Shown: piece after piece, positions 62,945 through 64,000 of the stretch
How the letters are laid out: each line of letters starts with the position of its first letter
Position numbering within the stretch: position 1 is the first letter of the stretch
Assembly: GCF_047123305.1 (NCBI RefSeq)
Contig: NZ_CP138918.1
Span: 620,001 to 684,000, forward strand
Reading direction: 5' to 3'
Source: Thalassobius sp047123305
Lineage (GTDB): Bacteria; Pseudomonadota; Alphaproteobacteria; Rhodobacterales; Rhodobacteraceae
Length of the DNA stretch: 64,000 nucleotides
Program-made: the position numbers and the translations under genes
Notes under the pieces: generated by a model
What the model was told of the DNA's origin: nothing
What the model saw: only the letters and a program-made list of their open reading frames with translations
Database searches by the model: none

Positions 62945-64000
62945 AGCGCAAGGAGCACTCACCCTTGTCCAGGTGTCTGCCAATGTGCTGACGTCGGCCG
63001 CTTTGCCCAGCCTGCTCAGGGCCCGGTTGCACATGCAAGATACCGGCCGAAAGGCCATGCTGATAGACCTCAGCCGCATCCGCCGGATCAATCAGTCCGG
63101 CCTGGGCGCGCTGGTCGAGCTTACGGCCGAGTTCGGTGTTTCAGCAGCCATCGGCTTTTATGCCGCTCAAGACAAAGTGGCGCAGACCATTGCCAGATGC
63201 CCCGCAGCCTCCATGCTGCAGGTTTTTGCAACTCTGGACGATGCGCTTGCCAAAGCCCCTTTCAAGGCCAAACAACTCTGCGGCACCAGAGCTGTGGTCC
63301 TTTGTGCCGGCCGCGGCACCCGGATGGGCCCTTTGTGCAGGACCACTCCCAAACCTATGTTGGACTTTCTGGGGAAACCCGTAGTCCATCATCTGCTGGA
63401 TCACCTGTCCAGTTACGGCCTCAATGATGTCATCCTCAATCCCGGCCATCTTGCCGAGGTGATCCATAACGAGTTCCCCGCGCCGCCTCTCGCAGCTTGT
63501 TCTTCCTGAACGAAGGTCGGAAAGACAGAGAGGGGTGGGTGGCACGGCCCCTTGGCTCTGCCTCAACCCTGGCCCGCTTGCAGCGGCAGCACACAGCGTT
63601 TGAAGATAGTTTTTTGTCTTTTGTGGGGACGCGCTGACCGATCTGGACCTTGCCGCGATGATGCGTCACCACCGCGCAACCGATGCGGATGTCACAATTG
63701 CCGCACATCGAAACGCGCCGGAACACATTGAAAAATATGGCATATTGCAGTTATCTGGCGCCAGCAGGGTCTGCGGGTTTCAGGAAAAACCACCACAAAC
63801 CCACGCAGCGTCCAATCTCGCCAGCACCGGCATCTATCTGTTCCATCCCCGCGTGCTGAATGGGCTACAGGACCGCCCCGGTCAGGACATCGCAACCGAT
63901 CTGTTGCCTGCGGTTCTCAATTCCGGCGGCCATATCGAGGCCTTTGATCCACATTTTTGCTGGACCGACATCGGCACCGCCCGGGATTACTTCACCGCAC
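62928..64000 (+). pseudogene. STAS-nucleotidyltransferase fusion with two frameshifts; continues off the right edge
   Basis: ATG 62928 has AGGAGG upstream. Residues 1-110 are a STAS domain (AMLIDLSRIRRINQSGLGAL); then TRAVVLCAGRGTRMGPLC, TTPKPMLDFLGKPVVHHLLD, the GxGTRM/PKPM start of a sugar-phosphate nucleotidyltransferase. The frame ends at 63509. The homology continues in a second frame (LFFLNEGRKDREGWVARPLG, from about 63497) and then a third (FVFCGDALTDLDLAAMMRHH, from about 63613). Each switch fits one missing base: one in the CCGCGCCGCCTC region, one in a T-run of six at 63610-63615. The distal part, to 64000, includes FQEKPPQTHAASNLASTGIY and DIATDLLPAVLNSGGHIEAF and has no stop before the edge. 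Confidence 0.8.

Noticed and set aside
1..64000. CRISPR arrays, insertion sequences or prophage
   Set aside because: No regularly spaced repeats, transposase, or phage genes were seen anywhere in the window.

Overview
The window is a high-GC stretch of an alphaproteobacterial chromosome. It most likely comes from the Roseobacter group of the Rhodobacterales. The evidence is the urease order ureD-A-B-C-E-F-G, a DUF6478-type gene, overlapping ATGA/TGATG gene junctions throughout, an elongator tRNA-Met with encoded CCA, and a conserved accD-folC pair. There is no phage, transposase, integrase or CRISPR array.

Layout. 1-549: the N-terminal part of a THUMP RNA methyltransferase that runs off the left edge. 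1130-16077: a signalling block. A chemotaxis operon (13460 down to 4211, minus strand) reads MCP, STAS protein, cheY, cheA, cheW, cheW, cheR, cheB and a soluble MCP-like coiled-coil protein. It is flanked on both sides by hybrid histidine kinases. 16271-22659: tRNA-Met and a complete urease operon that carries an extra DUF1311 gene and one small opposite-strand gene. 22863-31233: a peptide-type ABC importer (including a permease-ATPase fusion) with its GntR regulator, divergent from a DUF1028 protein and an M20-type amidohydrolase. This block looks like organic-nitrogen scavenging and sits next to urease. 31490-47239: a mixed region with acyl-CoA dehydrogenase, transglutaminase-like protein, Lrp regulators, MATE pump, LysR, a third hybrid kinase, AEC transporter, ArsR with NIPSNAP and ABM proteins, GNAT, a FadH-like reductase and a PhzF protein. 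47300-50109: an arsenic operon (arsR, LMW-type arsC, aquaporin, glutaredoxin-type arsC, arsH). 50210-52488: a TetR-controlled pair, an SDR protein and a haloalkane dehalogenase. 52501-59904: Rhodobacterales hypotheticals, two tandem CPBP proteases, accD, folC and a second AEC transporter. 59901-64000: GH16 glycosidase, OmpA-like protein, acyltransferase and a STAS-nucleotidyltransferase fusion, probably for surface polysaccharide.

Several coding regions are interrupted in the sequence as given. A cupin gene (TAG at 34211), a DUF6478 gene (TAG at 53398) and an acyltransferase (TAA at 62165) each have one in-frame stop. The STAS-nucleotidyltransferase has two frameshifts. A lipoprotein gene near 54.5 kb lacks a normal start codon. 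Four of the five lie in the last 11 kb. This could be gene decay, sequence error or stop-codon readthrough, and it deserves checking first.

The most interesting possible novelties are the soluble MCP-like protein at the end of the che operon, which carries a CheZ-like D-x-x-x-Q motif and a CheZ-like acidic/aromatic tail; a family of hybrid kinases here that share a degenerate receiver before the true receiver; and the STAS-nucleotidyltransferase fusion.
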